The translations under genes and the position numbers were made by a program. A stretch of DNA of 64,000 bases. Origin: Aestuariivivens insulae. GTDB lineage: Bacteria > Bacteroidota > Bacteroidia > Flavobacteriales > Flavobacteriaceae. The DNA lies in assembly GCF_022662195.1 (NCBI RefSeq), contig NZ_JAKMCS010000005.1, positions 248,001-312,000 of the forward strand. The letters are read 5' to 3'. Of this stretch, positions 24,427-32,985 are shown piece after piece; within the stretch, counting starts at the first letter, position 1; each line of letters opens with the position of its first letter. A model generated the notes under the pieces. The model ran no database searches. It worked only from the letters and a program-made list of their open reading frames with translations, and had not been told where the DNA came from.

Positions 24427-25020
24427 ATGAAACGCGTAAAGTTAACAACATCAATTATGCTAATGGCTTTTTTAAGCTTATCAGCAATGTCTTGTAAAGA
24501 AGTAAAAAAAGAAAATGGGCAAGAGAACGCCATGCATTCGGAAATGGACCACAATGAAATGGACCAGACCAATCCTATGGAGCATTCCAACATACAGATT
24601 TCGGGTGCCCAAAGCGTACTGAAAGATTATATGGTTCTTAAAGATGCTTTAGTGGCAACCAATAAGGAAGAAGCAGCTATAGCAGGTAAGCAACTTAAAG
24701 TTACATTAAAAAGTTTTGATGTTAGCGGATATGCTTCAGAAAAGCAAGAAGAGTTGAATGGTATTATTTCAGATGCCGAAAAACAAGCGGAACTTATCGA
24801 GAAAAGTGATATAGACCAGCAACGTAAACATTTCAAAACTTTGAGCAAAAACATTATGGATATGATTGTTATAACAGGAACTCAAACAACTTTATATCAA
24901 CAATTTTGCCCAATGTATGATGGTGGTGGTGCTTGGTTAAGTATGAGCAAGGATATTAAAAACCCTTACTATGGCAGTAAAATGTTGGCCTGTGGGATGG
25001 TGCAGAAAGAGATAAATTAA
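24427..25020 (+). CDS. DUF3347 lipoprotein
   Basis: 197 residues. The lipoprotein cysteine is in LSAMSC (C23). A Met/His-rich stretch follows (MHSEMDHNEMDQTNPMEH, about 37-54), then a helical DUF3347 domain ending in QQFCPMYDGGGAWLSMSKDIKNPYYGSKMLACG. The same domain is fused to the CusB-type adaptor at 29316-31061. It is likely a periplasmic copper or silver binder of the efflux system. The binding residues are inferred from the Met, His and Cys content. Confidence 0.8.
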   Translation: MKRVKLTTSIMLMAFLSLSAMSCKEVKKENGQENAMHSEMDHNEMDQTNPMEHSNIQISGAQSVLKDYMVLKDALVATNKEEAAIAGKQLKVTLKSFDVSGYASEKQEELNGIISDAEKQAELIEKSDIDQQRKHFKTLSKNIMDMIVITGTQTTLYQQFCPMYDGGGAWLSMSKDIKNPYYGSKMLACGMVQKEIN

Positions 25021-25351
25021 GCCCTATTGTGTATTTTGATAAAACTAGTTTCAAAATGTCAGTTCGAGTGTACCGACGTTTACAGTCGGTATGTATCGAG
25101 AACAATTTCAAAGACTAAAATTCTTGTTCTCGATAAAGATTTTATTCATTTCAATCGTAAAATTCATTCGAACCCGCCTGCTGGACGGGTAGGTTGACAG
25201 AATTTTATCAAAATGCATAACGGGTTAATTAAAAGAAGTTTAAAAACTCATAACCATTGCTTTTATAAGCATGTTATGTGTTTATGTAGTAGTGTAGCGA
25301 AATATAATCAGTGGAGAGTGTTTAAATTAGCTTTAAAATAGTACGAATTAA
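25021..25351. other. Intergenic region holding an inverted-repeat-bounded element
   Basis: The region has 331 bp and no credible open frame. It contains the nested palindromic element described at 25033-25214. The remainder before the AraC-type regulator gene (25215-25351) shows nothing I recognise. Confidence 0.6.
25033..25214. repeat. 182-bp MITE-like element with nested hairpins
   Basis: Its ends are ATTTTGATAAAA (25033-25044) and TTTTATCAAAAT (25203-25214), perfect 12-bp inverted repeats. Inside are a TACCGAC/GTCGGTA hairpin, an 11-bp ATCGAGAACAA/TTGTTCTCGAT hairpin and a CCCGCCTGCTGGACGGG hairpin. It shares the GTCAGTTCGAG core with the in-frame insert in cusA. It carries no gene. Confidence 0.6.
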
Positions 25352-25363
25352 TTGTTTGAAAAT

Positions 25364-25921
25364 ATGGTGCGTACAGTCTTTATAAAAAACATGGTTTGCA
25401 ATCGTTGTAAAATGACGGTTTTGAATTTGATGACCGAAGAAGGTTTTGAAGTTGAATCTATACAGCTAGGAAAAGTAAAGGTAAAAGAAAGCCAAAGCAA
25501 TGATTATGAAAAACTTGAAAAGCGGTTGAACGATTTAGGTTTTGAACTTATTAAAGACACCACAAAAGTATTGGTCGAGCAAATTAAAGTAGCACTAATA
25601 CAAAAGATTGAAAAAGGAGATACCGATGTTTTGCTTTCTGAACTCGCTAAAGATATGGGGAAAAATTATTCCGTCTTGAGTAAAACATTCAGCAAATCTG
25701 AAGGCATTACGATTGAAAAATACCTTATCAATCTTAAAATTGAAAAGGCAAAGGAATACATCCAATTAAATGAACTAAACTTTTCAGAAATAGCATATAG
25801 TTTAAATTATAAGAACAGCAGTCATTTGGCAAAACAATTTAAAATGGTAACGGGAATGTCTATGACCGACTACAAAAGCTTGCAAATTGATGATAGAAAA
25901 GCATTGGACAAAATTGTATAA
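25364..25921 (+). CDS. HMA-AraC fusion regulator (probable copper sensor)
   Basis: 185 residues. Residues about 1-65 resemble a heavy-metal-associated (HMA) domain: TVFIKNMVCNRCKMTV carries a CNRC pair where Atx1-like proteins have CxxC, and the beta-alpha-beta length fits. Residues about 80-185 are an AraC-type DNA-binding domain (LSELAKDMGKNYSVLSKTF, then FSEIAYSLNYKNSSHLAKQFK and TGMSMTDYK). I chose the ATG at 25364 over a TTG at 25352. It lies before copA and after the DUF3347 gene, so it probably controls the metal genes directly through copper binding. That function is inference. Confidence 0.8.
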   Translation: MVRTVFIKNMVCNRCKMTVLNLMTEEGFEVESIQLGKVKVKESQSNDYEKLEKRLNDLGFELIKDTTKVLVEQIKVALIQKIEKGDTDVLLSELAKDMGKNYSVLSKTFSKSEGITIEKYLINLKIEKAKEYIQLNELNFSEIAYSLNYKNSSHLAKQFKMVTGMSMTDYKSLQIDDRKALDKIV

Positions 25922-26098
25922 ACATTAATAATAGTTATAAAAATAAAGCATAATGATAAAGTATAGTTTTGGAGCTTAATCTTAACTTTATAAAAGAATG
26001 AAACCGACATAATTACAATAATCATTAAACACAGCACAGAAAGATTATTTTAATTATTTAAGGTTACATCTAACTATTTAAAAAAATACAATGAACAG

Positions 26099-28600
26099 AT
26101 GAAACATACGTATCATATATCGGGAATGACCTGTAACGGTTGTCGAGGGCATGTAGAAGCGACACTATCAAAAGTTGAAGGTGTTTCAAGTGCTATGGTC
26201 AATTTAGAAAAGGCAGAAGCAGTTATTGAAATGACAGGACATATTCCTTTGAAGAGATTTCAGGATGCCTTAAAAAATGATGGCGGTAGATATGGTATAC
26301 ATAGTCCAGGAGAACGTCATCATATAAAAGAAGAGCAAAAGGTAGCAAAACCAAAAGGAGAAGGGAACGGAATCTTTTACTGCCCCATGCATTGCGAAGG
26401 GGACAAAACCTATAATAAACCAGGAGATTGCCCCGTTTGCGGAATGGATTTAGTGGAAGAACAGAACCTATCGGTTACATCAACAGAAAAATGGACATGT
26501 CCAATGCATCCAGAAGTGGTAAAGGACGAAGCAGGTTCCTGTCCCATCTGTGGAATGGATTTGGTACCCATGCAGCCAACCCTTTCAGCAGAAATAAAGG
26601 CCTATAACAAGCTATTGAAAAAGTTTTGGATTGCGGTAACATTTACTTTGCCTATTTTTTTAATAGCTATGAGCGAAATGCTCAGTAACAACCCATTATA
26701 TGATGTCATGGAACAAAACTATTGGAATTGGATTCAGTTTGGGTTGTCTATTCCAGTGGTGTTCTATGCGACCTGGTTATTTTTTGAACGTGCCTATAAA
26801 AGCATAAAAACGTGGAACCTCAATATGTTTACACTTATAGGCATTGGAGCGGGAGTAGCCTGGGGGTTTAGTGTTATAGGTATGCTGTTTCCCAATGTGT
26901 TCCCAGAACAATTTAAAACCGAATCTGGCGCAGTTCACGTTTATTTTGAAGCGGCAACAGTTATTTTAACCTTGGTGCTATTAGGGCAATTGTTAGAGGC
27001 GCGGGCACATAGTAAAACCAATTCGGCAGTAAAAGCATTGTTGGAGTTGGCTCCCAATAAAGCCATCAAAATTGTAAATAATGAAGACGTAGAAGTAAGC
27101 ATAGACCACATAGAACTAAATGATATTTTAAAAGTCAAGCCAGGAGATAAAATTCCTGTAGATGGCATTATAATAGATGGCATTACCAGTATTGATGAAT
27201 CCATGATTACTGGAGAGCCCATTCCGGTCAATAAATCGGTAAATGATAAAGTGAGTAGTGGTACAATTAACGGGAACCAAGTCTTTTTAATGAAAGCCGA
27301 AAAAGTAGGTAGCGACACGTTGCTGTCACAAATCATTCGTATGGTTAATGATGCCAGTAGGAGTCGGGCACCCATTCAGAAGTTGGCAGATAAAGTGTCC
27401 AGTTACTTTGTCCCTATTGTAGTTAGTATTTCTATATTAACTTTTGTTGTTTGGTCTATTTGGGGGCCAGAACCAGCTTATGTCTATGCCTTGGTTAATG
27501 CAATAGCGGTATTAATTATAGCCTGTCCTTGTGCTTTGGGATTGGCTACACCAATGTCGGTAATGGTAGGAGTGGGTAAAGGCGCCCAAAATGGCGTGCT
27601 GATAAAAAATGCTGAAGCACTCGAGAAAATGAATCAAGTCGATACGCTAATTGTTGATAAAACCGGTACCTTAACTGAAGGGAAACCAGCCGTAGAGAAA
27701 GTAGGCAGCTTTAGCGAACATTATCAGGAAGATGAGGTATTACAATATATTGTGTCATTAAACACCAATAGTGAACACCCATTGGCAGAGGCTATTGTTA
27801 AGTATGGACAAGAGCAGGGAACTACAATTTTAAAATCAGATAGCTTTAGTGCCGTAACCGGAAAAGGTGTGGAAGCTCTCATCAACAATAAAAAAGTAGC
27901 CTTGGGAAATCCAGAAATGATGACTTATGCCAATGCCAAGATAACTTCAGAAATGCATGATGAAGCAAAGCACTATCAAAAACAAGGTAAAACCGTGTCT
28001 TTTTTGGCTGTTGATAACATGGTGGTAGGTTATGTGGTTATAGGAGATAAAATTAAGGCAACTAGTTTAAGAGCTGTTGCTGCATTGCAAAGTAAAGATA
28101 TAGCCGTAATCATGCTTACGGGAGACAATTACGATACGGCTAAAACTGTGGCTTCAGAATTAAAATTGGCAGATTTTAAAGCAGGTATGCTACCAGAAGA
28201 CAAACTAAAAGAAGTTGAAAAATTGCAGAACCAAGGAAAGATAGTTGCCATGGCTGGGGACGGTATTAACGATGCACCGGCTTTGGCGAAAAGTGATGTC
28301 GGGATTGCCATGGGAACAGGAACCGATGTGGCTATAGAAAGTGCGATGATTACTTTGGTAAAAGGCGATTTGCAAGGTATTGTTAAAGCACGGCATTTAA
28401 GTAATGCAGTGATGAAGAACATTAAGCAGAATTTATTTTTTGCACTCATTTATAATACATTAGGAGTGCCAATAGCAGCAGGTGTTTTATTCCCGTTTTT
28501 TGGCATTTTATTATCACCCATGATAGCGGCATTGGCCATGAGCTTTAGTTCGGTATCTGTTATTGGGAATGCATTACGTTTAAGAAGGATTAATATTTAA
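26099..28600 (+). CDS. copA: Copper-translocating P1B-type ATPase
   Basis: 833 residues, an inner-membrane pump that exports Cu+ from the cytosol. The N-terminal HMA domain has GMTCNGC (C12, C15). Two heavy-metal-binding domains (FYCPMHCEGD...CPVCGMDL and WTCPMHPEVV...CPICGMDL) lie at about 96-125 and 137-160. The CPC motif is at 476-478, the phosphorylated aspartate D520 is in DKTGTLT, and GDGINDAPAL is near 720. The PepSY gene begins two bases after its stop codon. The gene lies downstream of the HMA-AraC regulator. Confidence 0.93.
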   Translation: MKHTYHISGMTCNGCRGHVEATLSKVEGVSSAMVNLEKAEAVIEMTGHIPLKRFQDALKNDGGRYGIHSPGERHHIKEEQKVAKPKGEGNGIFYCPMHCEGDKTYNKPGDCPVCGMDLVEEQNLSVTSTEKWTCPMHPEVVKDEAGSCPICGMDLVPMQPTLSAEIKAYNKLLKKFWIAVTFTLPIFLIAMSEMLSNNPLYDVMEQNYWNWIQFGLSIPVVFYATWLFFERAYKSIKTWNLNMFTLIGIGAGVAWGFSVIGMLFPNVFPEQFKTESGAVHVYFEAATVILTLVLLGQLLEARAHSKTNSAVKALLELAPNKAIKIVNNEDVEVSIDHIELNDILKVKPGDKIPVDGIIIDGITSIDESMITGEPIPVNKSVNDKVSSGTINGNQVFLMKAEKVGSDTLLSQIIRMVNDASRSRAPIQKLADKVSSYFVPIVVSISILTFVVWSIWGPEPAYVYALVNAIAVLIIACPCALGLATPMSVMVGVGKGAQNGVLIKNAEALEKMNQVDTLIVDKTGTLTEGKPAVEKVGSFSEHYQEDEVLQYIVSLNTNSEHPLAEAIVKYGQEQGTTILKSDSFSAVTGKGVEALINNKKVALGNPEMMTYANAKITSEMHDEAKHYQKQGKTVSFLAVDNMVVGYVVIGDKIKATSLRAVAALQSKDIAVIMLTGDNYDTAKTVASELKLADFKAGMLPEDKLKEVEKLQNQGKIVAMAGDGINDAPALAKSDVGIAMGTGTDVAIESAMITLVKGDLQGIVKARHLSNAVMKNIKQNLFFALIYNTLGVPIAAGVLFPFFGILLSPMIAALAMSFSSVSVIGNALRLRRINI

Positions 28601-28602
28601 AA

Positions 28603-29310
28603 ATGGTAAATAGACATACAGCATTAAAAATTAGGAAAACCCATCGCTATTTGGGATTGTTTTTGGGCATTCAGTTTTTGTTTTGGACCATGAGCGGTCT
28701 CTATTTTAGTTGGACAAACATCAATGACATTCATGGCGACCATTTTAAGAACTTAGAGCACCACCCCAAATCTTTCGATAGCTTGATAAGCCCTTCTCAG
28801 CTTAATAATTCAGAAGGCATAAAAAGCATTGCATTAAGGGAATTGAACAACATCCCTTATTATTGGGTAAACAATAAGCAATTATACAATGCCATTACTG
28901 GTGAATTGAAACAAGGTATTTCAAAAGAAGAAGCCTTGTACGTTGCCAAACAGCATATGAGGGACGATTTAAAAGTGACCGCTATAGAGCAAATAAATCA
29001 AGTTGATAAGCATCACGAGTATCGTGAAAGACTATTGCCGGCCTATGTTATTTCGTATGATAACGACGAAGCCTTAAAGGCCTATGTATCTGTAAAAGAT
29101 GGTAGGTTTCAAACGGTGAGACATCGTAGTTGGCGCTGGTTCGATTTTTTGTGGATGACACATACTATGGATTATGAAGGCAGGGATAATTTCAATACGA
29201 TAGTATTAAGAGCTTTTTCTCTATTGGGACTCATTACTGTGTTGAGCGGATTTTTATTATGGTTTACAAGTTCGCTAACCATTAGGAAGTTAATAAAAAC
29301 GAAAAAATAA
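28603..29310 (+). CDS. PepSY domain membrane protein
   Basis: 235 residues. An N-terminal helix (RYLGLFLGIQFLFWTMSGLYFSW, about 13-35) and a C-terminal helix (VLRAFSLLGLITVLSGFLLWF, about 203-223) enclose a periplasmic PepSY-like region, with EEALYVAKQHM near 106. Its form matches the small PepSY-associated membrane proteins often found with copper and iron genes. Its function is not established. It lies between copA and the CusB-type gene with gaps of 2 and 5 bp, so it shares the operon. Confidence 0.75.
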   Translation: MVNRHTALKIRKTHRYLGLFLGIQFLFWTMSGLYFSWTNINDIHGDHFKNLEHHPKSFDSLISPSQLNNSEGIKSIALRELNNIPYYWVNNKQLYNAITGELKQGISKEEALYVAKQHMRDDLKVTAIEQINQVDKHHEYRERLLPAYVISYDNDEALKAYVSVKDGRFQTVRHRSWRWFDFLWMTHTMDYEGRDNFNTIVLRAFSLLGLITVLSGFLLWFTSSLTIRKLIKTKK

Positions 29311-29315
29311 AAGAC

Positions 29316-31061
29316 ATGAAGAAATATCTAATTTATGTAGTTGTACTGGTTATTGGTATCGTATTGGGATGGATACTTTTTGGAAAGACATCCAATAAAG
29401 ATGAACAACATAACCATTCCGAAACAGGAGATAGCAAGCAGTTATGGACTTGCTCCATGCATCCACAGATCATGCAACCCGAACCAGGCGATTGTCCCAT
29501 TTGTGGTATGGATCTAATTCCAGCCGAAGCAGGAGCAGATGGATTATCGGCAGACCAGTTTAAATTAACAACCAATGCAATGGCTTTGGCCAATATTCAA
29601 ACTACGGTAGTTGGTAACGGACTTGTAGAGGGAAATAACACTAATTTATCGGGTAAGATTGTTGAAAATGAAGAGGCCAATGCAGTACAGGTTAGTTACT
29701 TTTCAGGAAGAATAGAGCGGTTAAATGTTAGTTTTACGGGCGAAGAGGTTCGTAAAGGACAATTGTTGGCAACGATCTATTCGCCAGAGTTGTATGCAGC
29801 ACAGCAAGAACTTATTACAGCCACGTCTTTAAAAGCATCGCAACCCGAATTGTATAAAGCGGTACGAAATAAACTTAAGCTTTGGAAACTGTCGGAGGCT
29901 CAAATCAATCAGATAGAATCTACTGGAAAGGTAAAGGAAAATCTTCCGGTATATGCTACTGTATCAGGTACTGTTACAGAGAAATTAGTAGAACAAGGCG
30001 ATTATATTAAATCTGGGCAACCTTTATTAAAAATAGCCAATCTAAATACGGTCTGGGCTAATTTTGATGTGTATGAGAATCAGATAAATCACTTTAAAAA
30101 AGGACAAGACGTTACCTTATCGACTAATGCTTATCCGAATAAAGAATTTAAAGGCAAAGTAGATTTTATAGACCCTATTTTAAATACCAAAACAAGAACG
30201 GTGACTTTACGTGTGGTTTTAAATAACAAAAATGGCGAACTGAAACCAGGCATGTTTGTTGCAGCAAAGGTTGATGCTATAAAAAGGGGGGGCAACGATG
30301 TGTTAAAGGTACCATCTTCAGCTGTTCTTTGGACGGGAGAGCGCTCGGTAGTATACTTAAAAGCAAACCCGAACGAGCCAGTTTTTGAAATGCGTGAAGT
30401 AACATTAGGAAGCCGTGTAGGCGACTACTATGAAGTAGTTGAAGGCCTTAGCAGTGGGGATGAAATTGTAACCCACGGTACGTTTACCGTAGATGCTTCG
30501 GCCCAATTACAGGGCAAAAAGTCAATGATGAACAAAGAAGGAGGTAAAACGATGACAGGACATGAAGGACATACGATGACGGAGGGCGAAGGTCATGACA
30601 TGAGTAATATGGTGGAAAAGCTCGATTTTAGTACTACAGTAGAACAATCGTTTTATGGCGTTATTGATGCCTATATCGAATTAAAAGATGCTTTTGTTAA
30701 ATCGGACGCACCATTGGCGGCAACAAAGAGTGCATTATTTAGAAAAGCTTTAGAGAATATGCCTGTTAGCCAAAGAGAACAAACACATAATTATTGGTCC
30801 ATGTTGCATAAGATTTCTATGGGCATCAATGAAGATGCAGATTTAGAGCACCAGCGCAAGCAATTTCAATTACTTTCAAGTAAGCTTATAGAAATGGTAA
30901 AAAGCTTTAACAAGGTTAATCATAAACTATTCGTTCAGTATTGTCCTATGGCAGGGAATAATGAAGGTGCGTTTTGGCTAAGCAAGGAAGAACAGATATT
31001 AAACCCTTATTTTGGTGATGCTATGCTTAAATGTGGCAGTGTGAAACAGGTAATAGAATAG
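29316..31061 (+). CDS. cusB: CusB-type periplasmic adaptor with HMBD and fused DUF3347
   Basis: 581 residues. After an N-terminal membrane anchor, the metal-binding domain LWTCSMHPQIM...CPICGMDL lies at about 43-68. The membrane-fusion core (barrel-sandwich, hairpin, beta-barrel) covers about 100-400. A His/Met-rich linker (MTGHEGHTMTEGEGHDM) follows at about 410-428. A DUF3347 domain ends the protein, with VQYCPMAGNNEGAFWLSKEEQILNPYFG. It links the CusA-type pump to the TolC channel. E. coli uses a separate CusF chaperone, and here DUF3347 may play that part. It is encoded 7 kb from the pump gene but in the same direction. Confidence 0.85.
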   Translation: MKKYLIYVVVLVIGIVLGWILFGKTSNKDEQHNHSETGDSKQLWTCSMHPQIMQPEPGDCPICGMDLIPAEAGADGLSADQFKLTTNAMALANIQTTVVGNGLVEGNNTNLSGKIVENEEANAVQVSYFSGRIERLNVSFTGEEVRKGQLLATIYSPELYAAQQELITATSLKASQPELYKAVRNKLKLWKLSEAQINQIESTGKVKENLPVYATVSGTVTEKLVEQGDYIKSGQPLLKIANLNTVWANFDVYENQINHFKKGQDVTLSTNAYPNKEFKGKVDFIDPILNTKTRTVTLRVVLNNKNGELKPGMFVAAKVDAIKRGGNDVLKVPSSAVLWTGERSVVYLKANPNEPVFEMREVTLGSRVGDYYEVVEGLSSGDEIVTHGTFTVDASAQLQGKKSMMNKEGGKTMTGHEGHTMTEGEGHDMSNMVEKLDFSTTVEQSFYGVIDAYIELKDAFVKSDAPLAATKSALFRKALENMPVSQREQTHNYWSMLHKISMGINEDADLEHQRKQFQLLSSKLIEMVKSFNKVNHKLFVQYCPMAGNNEGAFWLSKEEQILNPYFGDAMLKCGSVKQVIE

Positions 31062-31070
31062 TTTGAAGAA

Positions 31071-31104
31071 TTTGTTTTAATCTTAATGGGGATTATTAAA
31101 TTTG
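31071..31104 (+). promoter_or_regulatory. Consensus promoter of manA
   Basis: TTTG (31071-31074) and TAAATTTG (31097-31104) are spaced by 22 bp. Initiation is expected near 31111. manA is therefore likely transcribed on its own and not with the metal-resistance genes. Confidence 0.7.
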
Positions 31105-31134
31105 CAGCTTAATTTATAAAACTAAAAGGATACC

Positions 31135-32340
31135 ATGTCGAAACTACATGCACTAAAAGGAAAAATACAGCATTATGCTTGGGGAGGAAAAACGTTTATT
31201 CCTAATTTGTTGGGAATGGCCCCTAATGATGAAAAATGTGCAGAATATTGGTTGGGAGCACACGATAATGCCCCGTCTACCATTGATACCTTATCGGGAG
31301 CGAAACCTCTTAATGCCTATTTAAAGTCTAATCTTATAGAGGTTTTGGGCGAGGATGTAGCTAAGTCATTTGGTAGATTGCCTTTTTTATTTAAAGTACT
31401 TGATGTGCACGATATGTTATCCATTCAAGTACATCCTACAAAAGTTGAAGCTGAAAAAGGCTTTAAAAAGGAAAATGAGTTGGGCATACCCATTACAGCA
31501 CCCCACAGAAATTATAAGGACGATAACCATAAACCAGAAATAATGGTAGCGCTTAGCGAGTTTTGGTTGTTGCATGGTTTTTTGTCTAAAGAGAAATTAA
31601 CCAAAAGATTACAGGACGTTCCTGAGCTGAATCATTTAGAGCCTATTTTTAGTGCTGGAGGGTACCTAGGCTTGTATAAGAAAGTCATGGAACAAACCGC
31701 CGAGGAATGCAATGCCACATTGCAGCCATTAATTGATCGCATTTTACCCTTGTACACTTCTGGGAAACTGGAAAAATCCAGCCCAGATTATTGGGCAGCC
31801 AAAGCTGTTGCTATGGCTAATGATAAAGACAATCTCGATAAGGGTATTTATTCCATTTACTTTTTTAACATCGTAAAAGCCAATAAGGGAGAAGCGGTTT
31901 TTCAGGATGCGGGAATTCCCCATGCCTACCTGGAAGGGCAGAACATGGAACTAATGGCAAATTCAGATAATGTGTTGCGTGGTGGTCTAACACCTAAACA
32001 TGTAGATGTACCGGAATTACTTAAGCATGTTGCTTTTGAAGAGACGATTCCCAATGTCATGGATGGAACTTTGCAAGAAGATGGTATAGAGCGTATTTAT
32101 AAAACCCCAGCTCCAGATTTTGAACTGAGTAAATTAGAGTTGACTAAACCTAATACTTATCATAATGTTGCAAATTCTGCGCAAATAGTAATCGTTATAG
32201 ATGGTGAAGCGGAAGTTTCCGAAGCAGATAAAACAATAACGTTAACTAAAGGAGAGGCTGTTTTTATTGAAGCTAATTGTAGTTATACTATAAATGCAGT
32301 AGAGGCAACAGCTACTATTTATAAGGCAACAGCGCCATAA
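31135..32340 (+). CDS. manA: Mannose-6-phosphate isomerase, class I
   Basis: The enzyme interconverts mannose 6-phosphate and fructose 6-phosphate. It has 401 residues in the type I cupin fold. The zinc-site sequence LSIQVHPTK is near residue 97, the ligand region HKPEIMVAL near 134 and the second cupin motif DAGIPHAYLEGQNMELMANSDNVLRGGLTPKH near 258-290. Length and motifs fit ManA of bacteria. It has its own promoter. Confidence 0.92.
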   Translation: MSKLHALKGKIQHYAWGGKTFIPNLLGMAPNDEKCAEYWLGAHDNAPSTIDTLSGAKPLNAYLKSNLIEVLGEDVAKSFGRLPFLFKVLDVHDMLSIQVHPTKVEAEKGFKKENELGIPITAPHRNYKDDNHKPEIMVALSEFWLLHGFLSKEKLTKRLQDVPELNHLEPIFSAGGYLGLYKKVMEQTAEECNATLQPLIDRILPLYTSGKLEKSSPDYWAAKAVAMANDKDNLDKGIYSIYFFNIVKANKGEAVFQDAGIPHAYLEGQNMELMANSDNVLRGGLTPKHVDVPELLKHVAFEETIPNVMDGTLQEDGIERIYKTPAPDFELSKLELTKPNTYHNVANSAQIVIVIDGEAEVSEADKTITLTKGEAVFIEANCSYTINAVEATATIYKATAP

Positions 32341-32817
32341 GTTAATTGGGTTATCTAATTAGGACACAGATACTAAATAAGTCAAAGTCGCAGTGTTCAG
32401 TAGGCAGTAAGCATTTTGCGTCTGGACAAGAAAGGATGAAGCAGAAAGTCGGAGACGGGAGGAGCGAAGCAATTAAGTAATTAACGTGAATAATGTTTAA
32501 AAGCCCTAATGTCACTTCGAGTGAAATTCTGAAAGAATTTAGTATCGAGAAGCTTGTCACTTCGAGTGGTTTTACGAAACGCTGTGGAGTAAAACTGACA
32601 TAAATTCCTCATCTATATATTCAAGTTAATTAATAACATTTGTTTATTCGTGGCAGTCAAAGGTCGCAGCGTTCAGTAGGCAGTAAGTGGCAATCTTTGC
32701 GACTTGGTGAGAAGGGATGAAGGCGGATAAGCAAATAATTAAAACCAATATTCGTGAATTCGTGGCCAAAAAAACGTATAGCTCATAAATGGCCCACACA
32801 ACTAATAGTAGGGACAA
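32341..32817. other. Gene-free region rich in repeats
   Basis: There are 477 bp without a credible gene. Two similar composite blocks begin with heptamers (AGTGTTC/AGCGTTC, AGTAGGC, AGTAAG) at 32386 and 32654, and both continue with GGATGAAG and AATTAA-rich text. Between them, 32512-32604 holds a pair of GTCACTTCGAGTG elements and ends with AACTGACA, a palindromic unit related to those at 25058 and 7795. It may mark a site where repeats accumulate. Confidence 0.6.
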
Positions 32818-32985
32818 CTAATCCAATGCATTTCGGGTAACATACCAACGCCAGCCAATGATGGCCAATTGCAGTTTAGTAGCTTTCGATAAATCTAAAT
32901 TTCTTTTTGAATAACTAGGAAGTATCGCTTTATTAACTTTTGCCAGAACTTTAAAGACTTGCTTTTTCATTTTAAAACCATCCAT
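32818..32985 (-). CDS. Small conserved flavobacterial protein (55 residues)
   Basis: A short frame starts with ATG at 32985 (or ATG at 32970, 50 residues) and ends with TAG at 32818-32820. The product reads MKKQVFKVLAKVNKAILPSY from its second methionine, later KATKLQLAIIGWRWYV, ending NALD. It is basic and shows no membrane segment. I recall near-identical small proteins in many Flavobacteriaceae, often labelled SsrA-binding protein although they lack an SmpB fold, so the label may be an error. The codon pattern is coding-like amid non-coding repeats. Confidence 0.7.
   Translation of the reverse strand: MDGFKMKKQVFKVLAKVNKAILPSYSKRNLDLSKATKLQLAIIGWRWYVTRNALD

Noticed and set aside
26941-27375. 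Antisense frame within copA (144 codons)
   Set aside because: It mirrors the P-type ATPase coding sequence and has no independent support.
32351-32560. Minus-strand frame of 69 codons downstream of manA
   Set aside because: It runs through heptamer and palindromic repeats, and the product shows no protein-like pattern.
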